From the NCBI GenBank assembly GCA_036563245.1, contig DATCMU010000031.1:1-64000 (forward strand): a DNA stretch of 64,000 bases, given 5' to 3'. Positions 16,969 through 25,386 of the stretch are shown here, one piece after another. The position numbers were made by a program, and so were the translations under genes. The stretch comes from DATCMU01 sp036563245. GTDB taxonomy: Bacteria; Pseudomonadota; Alphaproteobacteria; Rhizobiales; Devosiaceae. Each line of letters opens with the position of its first letter. Position 1 is the first letter of the stretch. The notes under the pieces were generated by a model that saw only the letters and a list, made by a program, of their open reading frames with translations, was not told the origin of the DNA and ran no database searches.

Positions 16969-18498
16969 ATGACGTCTTCTAGGGCGGCGAAATCCCGGGA
17001 CGACCAGCCGCGTCCGGCGCGTGAGACGCGCCGCGGCGTGCAGCGCGCCGTTTTCGATGCCCGACAGCGCCTGACGTCGACCACAGGGACAAGGGCCTCG
17101 TTCGACTTCGAGCTCCTGCGCAAATATGCCCTGCTTCGTCGATCGGGCTGGCTCGCCATGCCGCTGCTGACGATCGTGCTGGGGCTGTTTGCCGCACTCT
17201 GGGTGCCACCCGTCGTCGTCTTCGTCTGGTGCGGGCTGATCATCCTCGCCAATTCCGCGGTCGTCTATGCCAGCGTGAGGTTCCTGCGCACCGAACCGGA
17301 GAAGTTCCGGTCAGGCCAATGGACAGCTTCGTTCTTTGCCTCGGAAACGGTCTACGGAATCACCTGGGCCATGCTGGCCCTTTTCACACTCGCCTCGGAT
17401 GCCCAGAGCCTTGCGGTGGTGATGTTTGCAATCCTCATGATCGGGATTGCGGCCAATGCCGTCTTTACACGCACACTGCCCGCCGCGACCCTGTTCAGCA
17501 CGGTTCCTGCAACCATCACCGTGGGCATCGACCTGGTCCGGATGGGTGGCACGCTCAACTATTCGCTCGCGGCCGTTGCGGTCGGTGGCGAGATCTTCTT
17601 CATCTACCTGATGCGCATGCTGCGCCATTCCGAAGTCGAGACTCTCGAGCACCAGGCGGAAAAGGATGCTTTGATCTATGAGCTCGAAACGGCCCGCAAC
17701 ATGTCGGACGAGGCCCGCCGCCACGCCGAGCGGGCCAACATCGCCAAGTCGCAGTTCCTTGCGACCATGAGTCACGAACTCCGCACTCCGCTGAATGCGA
17801 TCATCGGTTTCTCCGAGGTGTTGAAGTCCGAACTGATGGGGCCGCACAGCGTGCCCCAGTACAAGGAGTACGCCGGCGATATTCACGCCAGTGGCCTGCA
17901 CCTGCTGAACCTGATCAACGAACTGCTCGACCTGTCCCGCATCGAGGCGGGCCGCTATGACCTGAACGAGGAGGCCATTTCCCTCAGCAGCCTGGGCGAG
18001 GACTGCCGGCGCATGCTCGAAATCCGCGCAAAGGCCAAGGGGATCGAACTGAGCGCCAACCTGTCGCCGCACCTGCCGAAAATCTGGGGCGACGAGCGCG
18101 CCATAAGACAGGTCATCCTCAATCTGTTGGGCAATGCGGTCAAGTTCACGCCGCCTTCGGGCAAGATCGTGTTGACCGTTGCTCGTAGCGCCGACGGTGG
18201 CCAGTACATCTCGGTAAAGGACAACGGTCCGGGCATTCCCGAAGAGGAAATGGAAACGGTGCTGTCGTCCTTCGGCCAAGGGTCGCTGGCGCAAAAGACC
18301 GCCGAACAGGGCGCGGGGCTGGGGCTGCCCATCGTGCAGCGCATCATGGAACTGCATCAGGGACGCTTCGACCTGTTTTCCAAGGTCCGGTTCGGCACCG
18401 AAGCCATCGCCACGTTCCCGCGGGCGCGGGTCATGGAATCGGTGCCCCCGGTTCACGAACGGCGGGCGCCGCTGCACATCTATTCGGAGACAGGCTGA
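16969..18498 (+). CDS. membrane sensor histidine kinase, PdhS/PleC-like
   Basis: 509-residue kinase. After a basic, disordered N-terminus come about five to six transmembrane segments (about residues 60-215), a short coiled coil (about 225-260), the dimerisation/phosphoacceptor domain with His269 in ATMSHELRTPLNAIIGF, and an HATPase_c domain with NLLGNAVKF (N box), DNGPGIP (G1) and GAGLGLPI (G2). The H-box region with LLNLINELLDLSRIEAG resembles the alphaproteobacterial PleC/PdhS group that acts on DivK-type regulators in cell-cycle control. No receiver domain or response regulator is adjacent, so the partner is encoded elsewhere. Confidence 0.9.
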   Translation: MTSSRAAKSRDDQPRPARETRRGVQRAVFDARQRLTSTTGTRASFDFELLRKYALLRRSGWLAMPLLTIVLGLFAALWVPPVVVFVWCGLIILANSAVVYASVRFLRTEPEKFRSGQWTASFFASETVYGITWAMLALFTLASDAQSLAVVMFAILMIGIAANAVFTRTLPAATLFSTVPATITVGIDLVRMGGTLNYSLAAVAVGGEIFFIYLMRMLRHSEVETLEHQAEKDALIYELETARNMSDEARRHAERANIAKSQFLATMSHELRTPLNAIIGFSEVLKSELMGPHSVPQYKEYAGDIHASGLHLLNLINELLDLSRIEAGRYDLNEEAISLSSLGEDCRRMLEIRAKAKGIELSANLSPHLPKIWGDERAIRQVILNLLGNAVKFTPPSGKIVLTVARSADGGQYISVKDNGPGIPEEEMETVLSSFGQGSLAQKTAEQGAGLGLPIVQRIMELHQGRFDLFSKVRFGTEAIATFPRARVMESVPPVHERRAPLHIYSETG

Positions 18499-18508
18499 GA
18501 GCGGCCGC

Positions 18509-19534
18509 TCAGCCCTCGCGGCCGCTGACCGCCGCTTCGGCAAAGGTCGCCATGTTCAGGTGAAGGTGCAGTGCCGTCTTCACCAGAACGGCAGCGAGCG
18601 CCGCACCGCTTCCCTCGCCCAGCCGCATCCCCAGATCGAGCAGCGCCGGCCGCCCCATGACCTGAAGCACCCTGGCGTGGGCGCTTTCCGCGGAGCGATG
18701 GGCAAACAGGCAATGGTCGATGGAGGCGGGGTTCGCGGCCCAGGCAATTGCGGCGGCGGCCGTCGCAACGAATCCATCGACGATTACCGGTGTGTTGTGG
18801 TGCCGTGCGGCGATGATGGCGCCGAGCATGGCCGCCACCTCGCGCCCGCCCACCCGGGCGAGTACCTTGAGGGGGTGATCGAGTTCGTTCTTGTGAACGG
18901 CGAGCGCAGCATCGACGGCTTCGGCCTTGCGACGCAATCCCTGCGCATCGACGCCGGTGCCCGCCCCTACCCAATCCGCGCCCGAACCGCCGAACAGGGC
19001 GGCATAGATCGCGGCAGCGACCGTGGTGTTGCCGATGCCCATCTCGCCAACGCACAAAAGATCGGGCTGGCCTGCAATCGCCTCCATGCCATAGGCAATT
19101 GTCGCCGCGCAGGTGCGATCATCCATCGCCGGTTCCTCGGTGATGTCGCCAGTGGGCAGGTCGAGCGCCAGTTCGAAGACCCTGAGATTGATTTCGTGCA
19201 GGGCGCAGATCTGGGAGATGGCCGCGCCGCCATTCTGGAAATTGGCCACCATCTGCCGGGTCACCTCGGCGGGAAAGGCGGAAACGCCCCTGGCGGCCAC
19301 CCCGTGATTGCCGGCGAATATCGCAACCATGGGATTTTCCATGGTCGGCGGCGACTTCTCCTGCCAACGGGCGAGGAATTCGACGAGTTGCTCCATCTGT
19401 CCCAGAGAACCGGCCGGCTTGGTCAGTTGCGCATCGCGTTCACGCACCGCGGCGACCGCCTCGTCGCTGCCTTCGGGCAGGATATTGAGAAGCTCGACAA
19501 TGTCGGCATAGGGCTGGGGCAGCGGCTCGGTCAT
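18509..19534 (-). CDS. cobT: nicotinate-nucleotide--dimethylbenzimidazole phosphoribosyltransferase
   Basis: Activates the lower ligand base of cobalamin by transferring phosphoribose from nicotinate mononucleotide to dimethylbenzimidazole, giving alpha-ribazole phosphate. The 341-residue sequence shows the family segments LTKPAGSLG, FAGNHGVAARGVS, GEMGIGNTT and the catalytic-Glu region MRLGEGSGAALA near the C-terminus. The ATG at 19532-19534 is chosen; the frame to 19714 overlaps cobS. It is divergent from cobS with 64 bp between the starts, so both late cobalamin genes may share a control region. I saw no cobalamin riboswitch in that short gap. Confidence 0.95.
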   Translation of the reverse strand: MTEPLPQPYADIVELLNILPEGSDEAVAAVRERDAQLTKPAGSLGQMEQLVEFLARWQEKSPPTMENPMVAIFAGNHGVAARGVSAFPAEVTRQMVANFQNGGAAISQICALHEINLRVFELALDLPTGDITEEPAMDDRTCAATIAYGMEAIAGQPDLLCVGEMGIGNTTVAAAIYAALFGGSGADWVGAGTGVDAQGLRRKAEAVDAALAVHKNELDHPLKVLARVGGREVAAMLGAIIAARHHNTPVIVDGFVATAAAAIAWAANPASIDHCLFAHRSAESAHARVLQVMGRPALLDLGMRLGEGSGAALAAVLVKTALHLHLNMATFAEAAVSGREG

Positions 19535-19598
19535 GGCGACTCCGGTCAGGTATGCTAGAAGGTCACGTGCGGCCGTGTCATAGCCGTCGGGGTGGGAA

Positions 19599-20450
19599 AT
19601 GCAATCGAACGAACGGACAAGACACGAGTCTCGGCCCGCAGGCAACGACAACGCCGCGCCGGCGCCGGAGCACTTGATGCCGCATGAATTCAGCCTCGCC
19701 GACGACCTGGTCATGGGCCTCAGGCTCTACTCCCGCCTCCCGACCGGCAGCCGGCCCCACCTGGCGCCAGATATCTCGCGCATCGCCATGGCCCTGCCCA
19801 TCGCCAGCCTGATCATCGGTCTTGGCCCCGCGGTCCTGCTCACCGCCCTCGTCCTGGCCGGCGCACCGGCGTTTCTTGCCACCGCGCTCGCCTCAGCCGC
19901 ATATGTCGCGATCACAGGGGCAATGGGGGAAGATGCGCTGGCCGATTCATTCGACGGGCTGTTCGGCGGCCAGACGAAGGAACGGCGCCTCGAAATCCTG
20001 AAAGACAGCCGGCACGGCACCTTCGGGGTCGCCGCGATGATCTTCCTTGTCGTCATCCGGATCGCGTGCCTTGCGCCTCTGGCCGAGGCCAACGCCTATG
20101 CCGCCGGCGCCCTCTGGCTGGCCGCCGGGATACTGGCACGCAGCGGCTCGCTCTGGCTGATGTCCGCGCTACCGCCTGCTCGCGCTTCGGGACTTTCGGC
20201 AGACGCCGGGCGGCCTTCGCGCCCGGCGTTCGGGCTCGGTATCTTCATCGCAATTGCGCTCGCCTTCATACTTGCCGGCCCGTTCAAGGGCATATTCGGC
20301 CTTGGCCTGGCCGTACTGGTAGGCGCGGCGATTGCCTATGGATGGCAGCGCCTCTGCCGGCATCTGGTGGGGGGACAAACCGGAGACCTGGTCGGCGGGC
20401 TGCAGGCGCTTCTTGAAATCGCCGTGCTCTGCGCCTTTATCCTTTCATAG
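19599..20450 (+). CDS. cobS: adenosylcobinamide-GDP ribazoletransferase (cobalamin synthase)
   Basis: Integral membrane enzyme that joins adenosylcobinamide-GDP and alpha-ribazole (or its phosphate), the last assembly step of cobalamin. The 283-residue protein has the conserved acidic motif GEDALADSFDGLFGG with a following KERRLEILKDSRHGTFG, and multiple hydrophobic segments. The ATG at 19599 has GGGGTGGGAA directly upstream, supporting this start over the internal one at 19677. It is divergent from cobT, and the protease gene downstream follows by 23 bp and may be co-transcribed. Confidence 0.94.
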   Translation: MQSNERTRHESRPAGNDNAAPAPEHLMPHEFSLADDLVMGLRLYSRLPTGSRPHLAPDISRIAMALPIASLIIGLGPAVLLTALVLAGAPAFLATALASAAYVAITGAMGEDALADSFDGLFGGQTKERRLEILKDSRHGTFGVAAMIFLVVIRIACLAPLAEANAYAAGALWLAAGILARSGSLWLMSALPPARASGLSADAGRPSRPAFGLGIFIAIALAFILAGPFKGIFGLGLAVLVGAAIAYGWQRLCRHLVGGQTGDLVGGLQALLEIAVLCAFILS

Positions 20451-20473
20451 CGGGGAGCGCGAAAGGAGTACGC

Positions 20474-21160
20474 GTGCTGTTCATCGGTGTTGCCATAGTC
20501 ATTGCCGTCGGCCTGGCGCTGGCCGTGGCCAACGATGCGGGCAGCCTTGTGGGGCTGACCCAGGCGCAGACAGCGCAGATCATCCCGCTCGTGGCCATCC
20601 TGATCCTGATCGCGGGCGGTCTTTTTGCCCGCCGGCGCAGCTTCGGCGAACTGATCTCCAACGCAATCATGTGGCTGGCGATCTTCGGGATCGCGGTGGT
20701 CGGCTATACCTATCGCTATGAACTCGGCGGCATCGCCGACCGCGTCATCGCCGAGGTCCAGCCCGGCGCGGTCGCCGTGAACTCCACGAATGGCAGCGTG
20801 ACGATCGCCCGTTCATTCGGCGGTGCCTTCCACGTCAACGCCACCATCGACGGCACGCCGGTCAGGCTGATTTTCGATACCGGCGCAAGCGCGGTCGTAC
20901 TCACCGCCGAGGATGCGCGCGCCGCCGGCATCGACACGTCCTCGCTGCGTTTCACGGTACCGGTGCAAACCGCGAACGGGATGAGCCGGGCGGCGGTCGT
21001 GCGACTCGATTCCATCAAGATCGGCGACATCACGCGCGGCGGTATCCGCGCCTTCGTCGTCGAGGATGGCTCGCTGCACACAAGTCTGCTGGGAATGAGT
21101 TTTCTCGAAACCCTGTCCAGCTACACAGTGAGCCGCAACGCGCTGGAAATGCGCGACTGA
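20474..21160 (+). CDS. membrane-anchored retropepsin-like aspartic protease (TIGR02281)
   Basis: 228-residue protein with three hydrophobic segments (about residues 1-20, 33-50 and 62-80) followed by a single retropepsin-like domain whose catalytic motif is IFDTGASAVVL (around residue 135); a second hydrophobic-hydrophobic-Gly motif, SLLGMSFL, lies near the C-terminus. One domain implies that it works as a dimer. Its family (TIGR02281, clan AA) is common in alphaproteobacteria; substrates are unknown. The GTG at 20474 is the start because AAAGGAG lies 5 nt upstream. It follows cobS by 23 bp. Confidence 0.9.
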   Translation: MLFIGVAIVIAVGLALAVANDAGSLVGLTQAQTAQIIPLVAILILIAGGLFARRRSFGELISNAIMWLAIFGIAVVGYTYRYELGGIADRVIAEVQPGAVAVNSTNGSVTIARSFGGAFHVNATIDGTPVRLIFDTGASAVVLTAEDARAAGIDTSSLRFTVPVQTANGMSRAAVVRLDSIKIGDITRGGIRAFVVEDGSLHTSLLGMSFLETLSSYTVSRNALEMRD

Positions 21161-21177
21161 CCGTCCATCGCGCGGAC

Positions 21178-21207
21178 TTGGATTGACGACGGCCATGTCT
21201 ATATATT
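21178..21207 (+). promoter_or_regulatory. candidate promoter of the DUF302 gene
   Basis: TTGGAT (21178-21183) and TATATT (21202-21207) with an 18-nt spacer form a plausible sigma-70 promoter about 36 nt upstream of the DUF302 start. The AT-rich -10 region is part of a BigR-like inverted repeat. Confidence 0.45.
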
Positions 21208-21222
21208 AGCCATCACTCATAT
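21203..21222. promoter_or_regulatory. BigR-like operator upstream of DUF302 gene
   Basis: ATATTAG (21203-21209), six bases, then CTCATAT (21216-21222). The layout (7-6-7) and the left arm are identical to the site at 44248-44267 between bigR and blh; the right arm differs at one position. It overlaps the candidate -10 box, where a repressor would block transcription. Confidence 0.55.
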
Positions 21223-21242
21223 TCATCGGAGAAGGCAGAGCC

Positions 21243-21629
21243 ATGTCATATTATTTCGCCAGAATGCTCGACACGTCGTTCGACGAGGCGGTCAGCCGCG
21301 CAACCGAAGCCCTCAAGGCCCAAGGCTTCGGTATTCTCACCGAAATCGACATCTCGGCGACCTTCAAGAAGAAACTCGACGTCGATTTCCGCCCCTACCG
21401 AATTCTGGGCGCGTGCAACCCCGGTTTCGCCCACAAGGCGCTTTCCGCCGAAGACAAGATTGGCACCATGCTGCCGTGCAATGTCATCGTCCAGCAGCAT
21501 GACGATGGCAGGATCGAGGTTGCGGCGGTCGATCCGGTCGCATCGATGATGGGTGTGGGCAATCCCGACCTTGGCAGCATCGCCGGCGAGGTCCGCGAGA
21601 AGTTGAAAACTGCCATCGAGAGTCTTTGA
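21243..21629 (+). CDS. DUF302 family protein
   Basis: 128-residue cytosolic protein with the hallmarks of DUF302: the SFDEAVSRATEALKAQGFGIL helix region, FRPYRILGACNPGFAHKAL and the MLPCNVIV segment, both with conserved Cys residues. The family's biochemical role is not established, but members are widespread and small stand-alone copies often sit in sulfur or stress loci. GGAGAAGG precedes the ATG by 7 nt. The upstream BigR-like operator suggests persulfide-responsive control together with the blh locus at 43 kb. Downstream, the deaminase gene begins 56 bp after the stop. Confidence 0.9.
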   Translation: MSYYFARMLDTSFDEAVSRATEALKAQGFGILTEIDISATFKKKLDVDFRPYRILGACNPGFAHKALSAEDKIGTMLPCNVIVQQHDDGRIEVAAVDPVASMMGVGNPDLGSIAGEVREKLKTAIESL

Positions 21630-21685
21630 TCCGATGGGGAATCGGGCACACATACGAGCCCGATGACCTGACGGAGCAATGAATT

Positions 21686-22195
21686 ATGGCATTTTCCAAG
21701 AAGCGCCCCGGAGACGAGGAACTGTTGCGCAAGGCATTCGCCGTGGCGCGGCAATCGCGCGAGAACGGCGACCATCCGTTCGGTTCGATACTTGCCGGAC
21801 CCGATGGCGAAGTCCTGATGGAACAAGGCAACGGCTTCTCGTCCGAGGGTAATGACCGGACCGCACATGCCGAGCGTCTGCTGGCATCGCGCGCCGCGCG
21901 TCAATACGATCTCGATTTCCTGGCGCGCTGCACGCTCTATACGTCTGCAGAACCCTGCGCGATGTGTTCGGGCGCAATCTACTGGGCCGGGATCGGTCGC
22001 GTCGTCTATGGGCAGCGCGAGAAGGACCTCAAGGCTGCCACTGGCGCGCATGTGGAAAATCCGACGCTCGACCTGCCGTGCCACATCGTATTTGCGTCGG
22101 GTCAGCGAGATACCGAGATCGTCGGCCCCCTGCTCGAAGATGAAGCGGCCGCGCTGCAAGCCGATTTCTGGGTGTCGAGCGAAAACGAGGAATAA
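21686..22195 (+). CDS. nucleoside/base deaminase, cytidine deaminase-like fold
   Basis: 169-residue zinc enzyme of the CMP/dCMP deaminase superfamily. The zinc and proton-shuttle signature is complete: His61 and Glu63 in THAER-like TAHAERLLA and Cys91/Cys94 in PCAMCSGAIYW. The N-terminal DHPFGSILAGPDG segment and GRVVYGQREKDL region are closer to guanine deaminase-like nucleoside deaminases than to TadA, so a free base or nucleoside is a more likely substrate than tRNA. The substrate cannot be fixed from sequence alone. Only 6 bp separate its stop from the convergent dusA stop. Confidence 0.88.
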   Translation: MAFSKKRPGDEELLRKAFAVARQSRENGDHPFGSILAGPDGEVLMEQGNGFSSEGNDRTAHAERLLASRAARQYDLDFLARCTLYTSAEPCAMCSGAIYWAGIGRVVYGQREKDLKAATGAHVENPTLDLPCHIVFASGQRDTEIVGPLLEDEAAALQADFWVSSENEE

Positions 22196-22201
22196 CGTCG
22201 C

Positions 22202-23224
22202 TCAGACGATGGCCGGCTCCGGCCGTGCTTCTTCCGGCGAAACGGCGGCAAGAGCCCGATCGATCACCTCGGGCCCGGCCCCCCTGGCGCAGGCATCAAC
22301 ACTCAGGATCTGGCGGAAGCGCCTCGCGCCGGGCATGCCATTGGCAAGCCCGAGCATGTGGCGCGTGATCTGGTTGATCCGGCCACCGCGAGAGAGTTGT
22401 CTTTCGGCATAGTCACGCATGCCCTGCATCACCGCGGCAAGGTCGGGCATGGACCGGGGATCGCCAAATATCTCCGCGTCGACCCGGGCCAGAAGCATCG
22501 GGTCGTGGTAGGCCGCGCGCCCGAGCATGACGCCCGAGGTACGATCAAGGTGGCCGATGGCGGCTTCCAGCGAGGGAATTCCGCCATTGATGATGACCGG
22601 GAGCGGACCGAGCCGTGCGGCAAGGCGGTACACGCGGTCGTAGTCGAGCGGCGGGATATCCCGGTTTTCCTTGGGACTGAGCCCCTGCAGCCAGGCCTTG
22701 CGGGCATGGACGTATAGTGCGTCGGCGCCGGCCGCGACGACGGCGTCGGCGAAGCGGTCAAGGCCGGCTTCGGGATCGGAGTCATCGATGCCGATGCGGC
22801 ATTTGACCGTCACGGGAACTCCGACGACCTCTTTCATCGCGGCGACGCAATCGGCCACAAGATCGGGTTCCGCCATCAGGCAGGCCCCGAAGCGGCCGGA
22901 CTTCACGCGGTCCGAAGGGCAGCCCACGTTGAGGTTGATCTCGTCATAGCCCCAGTCAGCGGCAATACGCGCGGCCTCGGCCAGCTCGACCGGATCGGAG
23001 CCGCCAAGCTGTATGGCGACGGGATGCTCCACCGGATCGTAGCCGAGCAGACGTTCCCGGTCGCCGTGAACCAGGGCGGGGCTGGTGATCATCTCGGTGA
23101 AAAGCAGGGCCCGGCGCGTGAGCAGACGATGCAGATATCGGCAATGCCGATCCGTCCAGTCCATCATCGGGGCGACGGACAGGCGGCGGGAGGCGTCGAG
23201 CGGCGAACTTGCTGCGGTCTGCAT
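22202..23224 (-). CDS. dusA: tRNA-dihydrouridine synthase A
   Basis: FMN-dependent enzyme reducing specific uridines in the D-loop of tRNA (U20/U20a in the DusA group). The 340-residue barrel shows SVAPMMDWTDRHCR at the N-terminus, the catalytic cysteine in LNVGCPSDRV (Cys102), CRIGIDD, YVHARKAWLQGLSPKENR, which marks the DusA subgroup, and the FMN-phosphate region INGGI and VMLGRAAY. The ATG at 23222-23224 begins at the usual family N-terminus. It is divergent from an Lrp-type gene, with 136 bp between starts. Confidence 0.95.
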   Translation of the reverse strand: MQTAASSPLDASRRLSVAPMMDWTDRHCRYLHRLLTRRALLFTEMITSPALVHGDRERLLGYDPVEHPVAIQLGGSDPVELAEAARIAADWGYDEINLNVGCPSDRVKSGRFGACLMAEPDLVADCVAAMKEVVGVPVTVKCRIGIDDSDPEAGLDRFADAVVAAGADALYVHARKAWLQGLSPKENRDIPPLDYDRVYRLAARLGPLPVIINGGIPSLEAAIGHLDRTSGVMLGRAAYHDPMLLARVDAEIFGDPRSMPDLAAVMQGMRDYAERQLSRGGRINQITRHMLGLANGMPGARRFRQILSVDACARGAGPEVIDRALAAVSPEEARPEPAIV

Positions 23225-23360
23225 GGCGCACCCAATATAGTGACGAGGGCCGGGGCGCAAACCCCCTCGCCCTTTGGCGTATGGACGGCACCCCGGACAG
23301 GTGGCAGTTTGCGCCATGCCGCCGGCCGATTTCCGGCGTCGGCCATTCGAGGGAACCGCA

Positions 23361-23879
23361 TTGAGCGAAAAGAAGCCCAACAAGGCGGCAAGGACTGCGA
23401 CGCGCGGGCCGGGTCAACTGGATGCCACCGACCGCCGTATTCTCTCGGAATTGCGCAACAATGCCCGCTTGACGGTGAGTGAGCTGGCGGGCCGCGTGAA
23501 CCTGTCGCAATCGCCATGCTGGACGCGGGTCAAGCGACTGGAGGAAAGCGGGGCCATTGAGCAGTATGTGGCGGTTCTCGACCACAAGGCGCTCGGCTTC
23601 GCCAATACATTCTTCGTGGAAATCACGCTCGACAAGCACGTGTCCGGCGTTCTCGACCGCTTCGGGCAGATGCTCGCCGATACGCCGGAAGTCCTCGAGG
23701 TCCATCTGGTGACCGGCGAATATGACTACCTGGTCAAGGTGGTTGTCGCCGACATCGAGGATTTCGACCGGCTATTGCATGAGCGCTTCTACAAGATCGA
23801 AGGGATACGCCACACGCGCACCCTGCTCACGCTCAGAACCCTGAAGCGCTCACTATCGGTCGATCCAATGCTGGTCTGA
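23361..23879 (+). CDS. Lrp/AsnC family regulator, candidate BkdR
   Basis: 172-residue regulator: a basic N-terminal tail (EKKPNKAARTATRG), the helix-turn-helix (LDATDRRILSELRNNARLTVSEL region and SQSPCWTRVKRLEE) and a RAM domain with VTGEYDYLVKVVV. The start is probably TTG at 23361, because GAGGGAA lies upstream at the right distance; an ATG 45 nt earlier is possible. It converges on lpd, the last gene of the branched-chain dehydrogenase operon. In Pseudomonas the Lrp-type BkdR sits beside and activates that operon, so a similar job is plausible here; a Lrp-like site exists upstream of the acyl-CoA dehydrogenase gene. This link is inference. Confidence 0.88.
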   Translation: MSEKKPNKAARTATRGPGQLDATDRRILSELRNNARLTVSELAGRVNLSQSPCWTRVKRLEESGAIEQYVAVLDHKALGFANTFFVEITLDKHVSGVLDRFGQMLADTPEVLEVHLVTGEYDYLVKVVVADIEDFDRLLHERFYKIEGIRHTRTLLTLRTLKRSLSVDPMLV

Positions 23880-23891
23880 TCCCGCGCCAGG

Positions 23892-23993
23892 CCATGTCAC
23901 GTTTTGATGGACTCAAAACGCATGGACCAGGCAATCCAATTGTCGCACGTTCGAACCGGAAAACCGGTACCCACTTTTCCTGAACATGCTCTA
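23892..23993 (-). repeat. dispersed 102-bp repeat, copy A, starting at the lpd stop
   Basis: On the minus strand the element begins with the TAG stop codon of lpd and runs 102 bp, ending GTGACATGG. It aligns without gaps to 59480-59581 (copy B) with about 77 of 102 identical positions by hand count. The first 49 bp hold terminal arms GCATGTTC and GAACGTGC (23945-23989 in plus coordinates) that can pair in RNA with one G-U pair. Short dispersed palindromic elements are known in Rhizobiales genomes; which family this belongs to needs a search. Confidence 0.75.
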
Positions 23994-25385
23994 GATATGC
24001 ACGGGATGGCCCAGAGCGCGGGCCGCGACCTCGCGGATCGCTTCAGCTTGCGTGGGATGCGCCTGGATGATCGCGGCAAGATCTTCCAGTCGCGCGCCCA
24101 TCTCGATGGCCATGGCGAAGGCCCCGGCAAGCTCCGAGACTTCATGCCCAACCGCGGCCATGCCAAGCACCAGATGGTTGTCGGCGCGCGCGACGACCCT
24201 GACCATTCCCTCGTCGCTGCCCCGGGTCAGGGCGCGTCCGTTGGCCGCGAACGGGAAATGGGCGGTGATGATCTCGTAGCCGGCGTCGCGCGCGGCGTCT
24301 GGCGACACTCCCACCGAAACGATCTCAGGCGACGTAAAGCATATGGCCGGTATGGCCAGCGGTTCGAAGCTGCGGCGGGCACCGGCGATGATTTCGGCCA
24401 CCATCTCGCCCTGCGCCATCGCCCTGTGCGCGAGCATCGGTTCGCCCGTGATGTCGCCAACCGCCCAGACATTGCGCATGGAGGTCGCGCAACGCTCGTC
24501 AATCCGGACAAAGGGCCCGGTCATCGCCAGATCGAGGCCCTCGAGCCCCCAGCCGTCGGTGCGCGGCCTGCGGCCGACCGCAACCAGCACCTTCTGCGCG
24601 GCAATCGCACGCGCGCTGCCGTCGGTGAGCGTGACAACAAGATCCCCATCCTCGCCCAGACCATTGGCCCTTGCACCCAGCAGCACCTCGACGCCGAGAT
24701 CGGCCAGGCTCTTGGCGAGAGGGCGTGTGAGTTCGGCATCGTATCCGGGGAGGACCCGGTCGATCGCCTCGATCACCGTTACCTTCGAGCCGAGCCGGGC
24801 ATAGGCCATGCCCAGTTCGAGGCCGATATAACCGGCGCCGACAACCGCAAGGGCCTTGGGCACTTCGCGCAGGGCCAGCGCCCCGGTCGACGAAATCACC
24901 TTGCCGCCAAACGGCAGGCCAGGCAGTTCCACCGGCACCGATCCCGCCGCGATTACCACATGTTCGGCATGGATGGTGACCGTTTCGGTATCGGTCTCCA
25001 CGACCGCGGTCTTGCCATCCCGCATCGTTGCCTTGCCGTGGATCGTTCGCACCTTGTGGCGCTTGAGAAGGCTGGCGACGCCGCCCGTCAGGCGACCCAC
25101 AATGCCTTCCTTCCATTCCATGGTCTTGCGGAAATCCAGCGCCGGCTTTTCGACGCTGAGACCGAACGGGGATACCGCGCGGCTGTCTTCCGACGCAGCA
25201 TGGAAGGCGCCCGCGGCCTCGATCAGCGCCTTGGAGGGAATGCAGCCCACATTCAGGCAGGTGCCGCCGACCGGCCCCATGTCGACCACCACGGTATCGA
25301 GGCCGAGCTGGCCGGCGCGGATGGCGGTGACGTAGCCTCCCGGGCCACCACCGATCACCAGGACTTTCGCGTTCAGCTCCGCCAT
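23991..25385 (-). CDS. lpdA: dihydrolipoyl dehydrogenase (E3) of the branched-chain complex
   Basis: Flavoprotein that re-oxidises the lipoyl arm of the E2 core with NAD+. 464 residues: FAD site VIGGGPGGYVTAIRA, redox disulfide GTCLNVGCIPSK (Cys43, Cys48), NAD domain VVGAGYIGLELG, second FAD motif VWAVGDITG, and the C-terminal catalytic IQAHPTQAEA. Its ATG (25383-25385) follows the E2 stop after one nucleotide (TGA-A-ATGG), so translation is coupled. It is the last gene of the bkd operon, and its stop codon is provided by a dispersed repeat. Alphaproteobacteria usually have several E3 paralogues; position assigns this one to the branched-chain complex. Confidence 0.94.
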   Translation of the reverse strand: MAELNAKVLVIGGGPGGYVTAIRAGQLGLDTVVVDMGPVGGTCLNVGCIPSKALIEAAGAFHAASEDSRAVSPFGLSVEKPALDFRKTMEWKEGIVGRLTGGVASLLKRHKVRTIHGKATMRDGKTAVVETDTETVTIHAEHVVIAAGSVPVELPGLPFGGKVISSTGALALREVPKALAVVGAGYIGLELGMAYARLGSKVTVIEAIDRVLPGYDAELTRPLAKSLADLGVEVLLGARANGLGEDGDLVVTLTDGSARAIAAQKVLVAVGRRPRTDGWGLEGLDLAMTGPFVRIDERCATSMRNVWAVGDITGEPMLAHRAMAQGEMVAEIIAGARRSFEPLAIPAICFTSPEIVSVGVSPDAARDAGYEIITAHFPFAANGRALTRGSDEGMVRVVARADNHLVLGMAAVGHEVSELAGAFAMAIEMGARLEDLAAIIQAHPTQAEAIREVAARALGHPVHI

Positions 25386-25386
25386 T

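Noticed and set aside
19535..19598. Possible cobalamin riboswitch between cobT and cobS
   Set aside because: The gap of 64 bp is far too short for the riboswitch, and no B12-box-like sequence is visible.
21686..22195. Naming the deaminase tadA
   Set aside because: The N-terminal DHPFG segment and overall sequence are closer to nucleoside or guanine deaminases than to the tRNA-specific enzyme, so no symbol is given.
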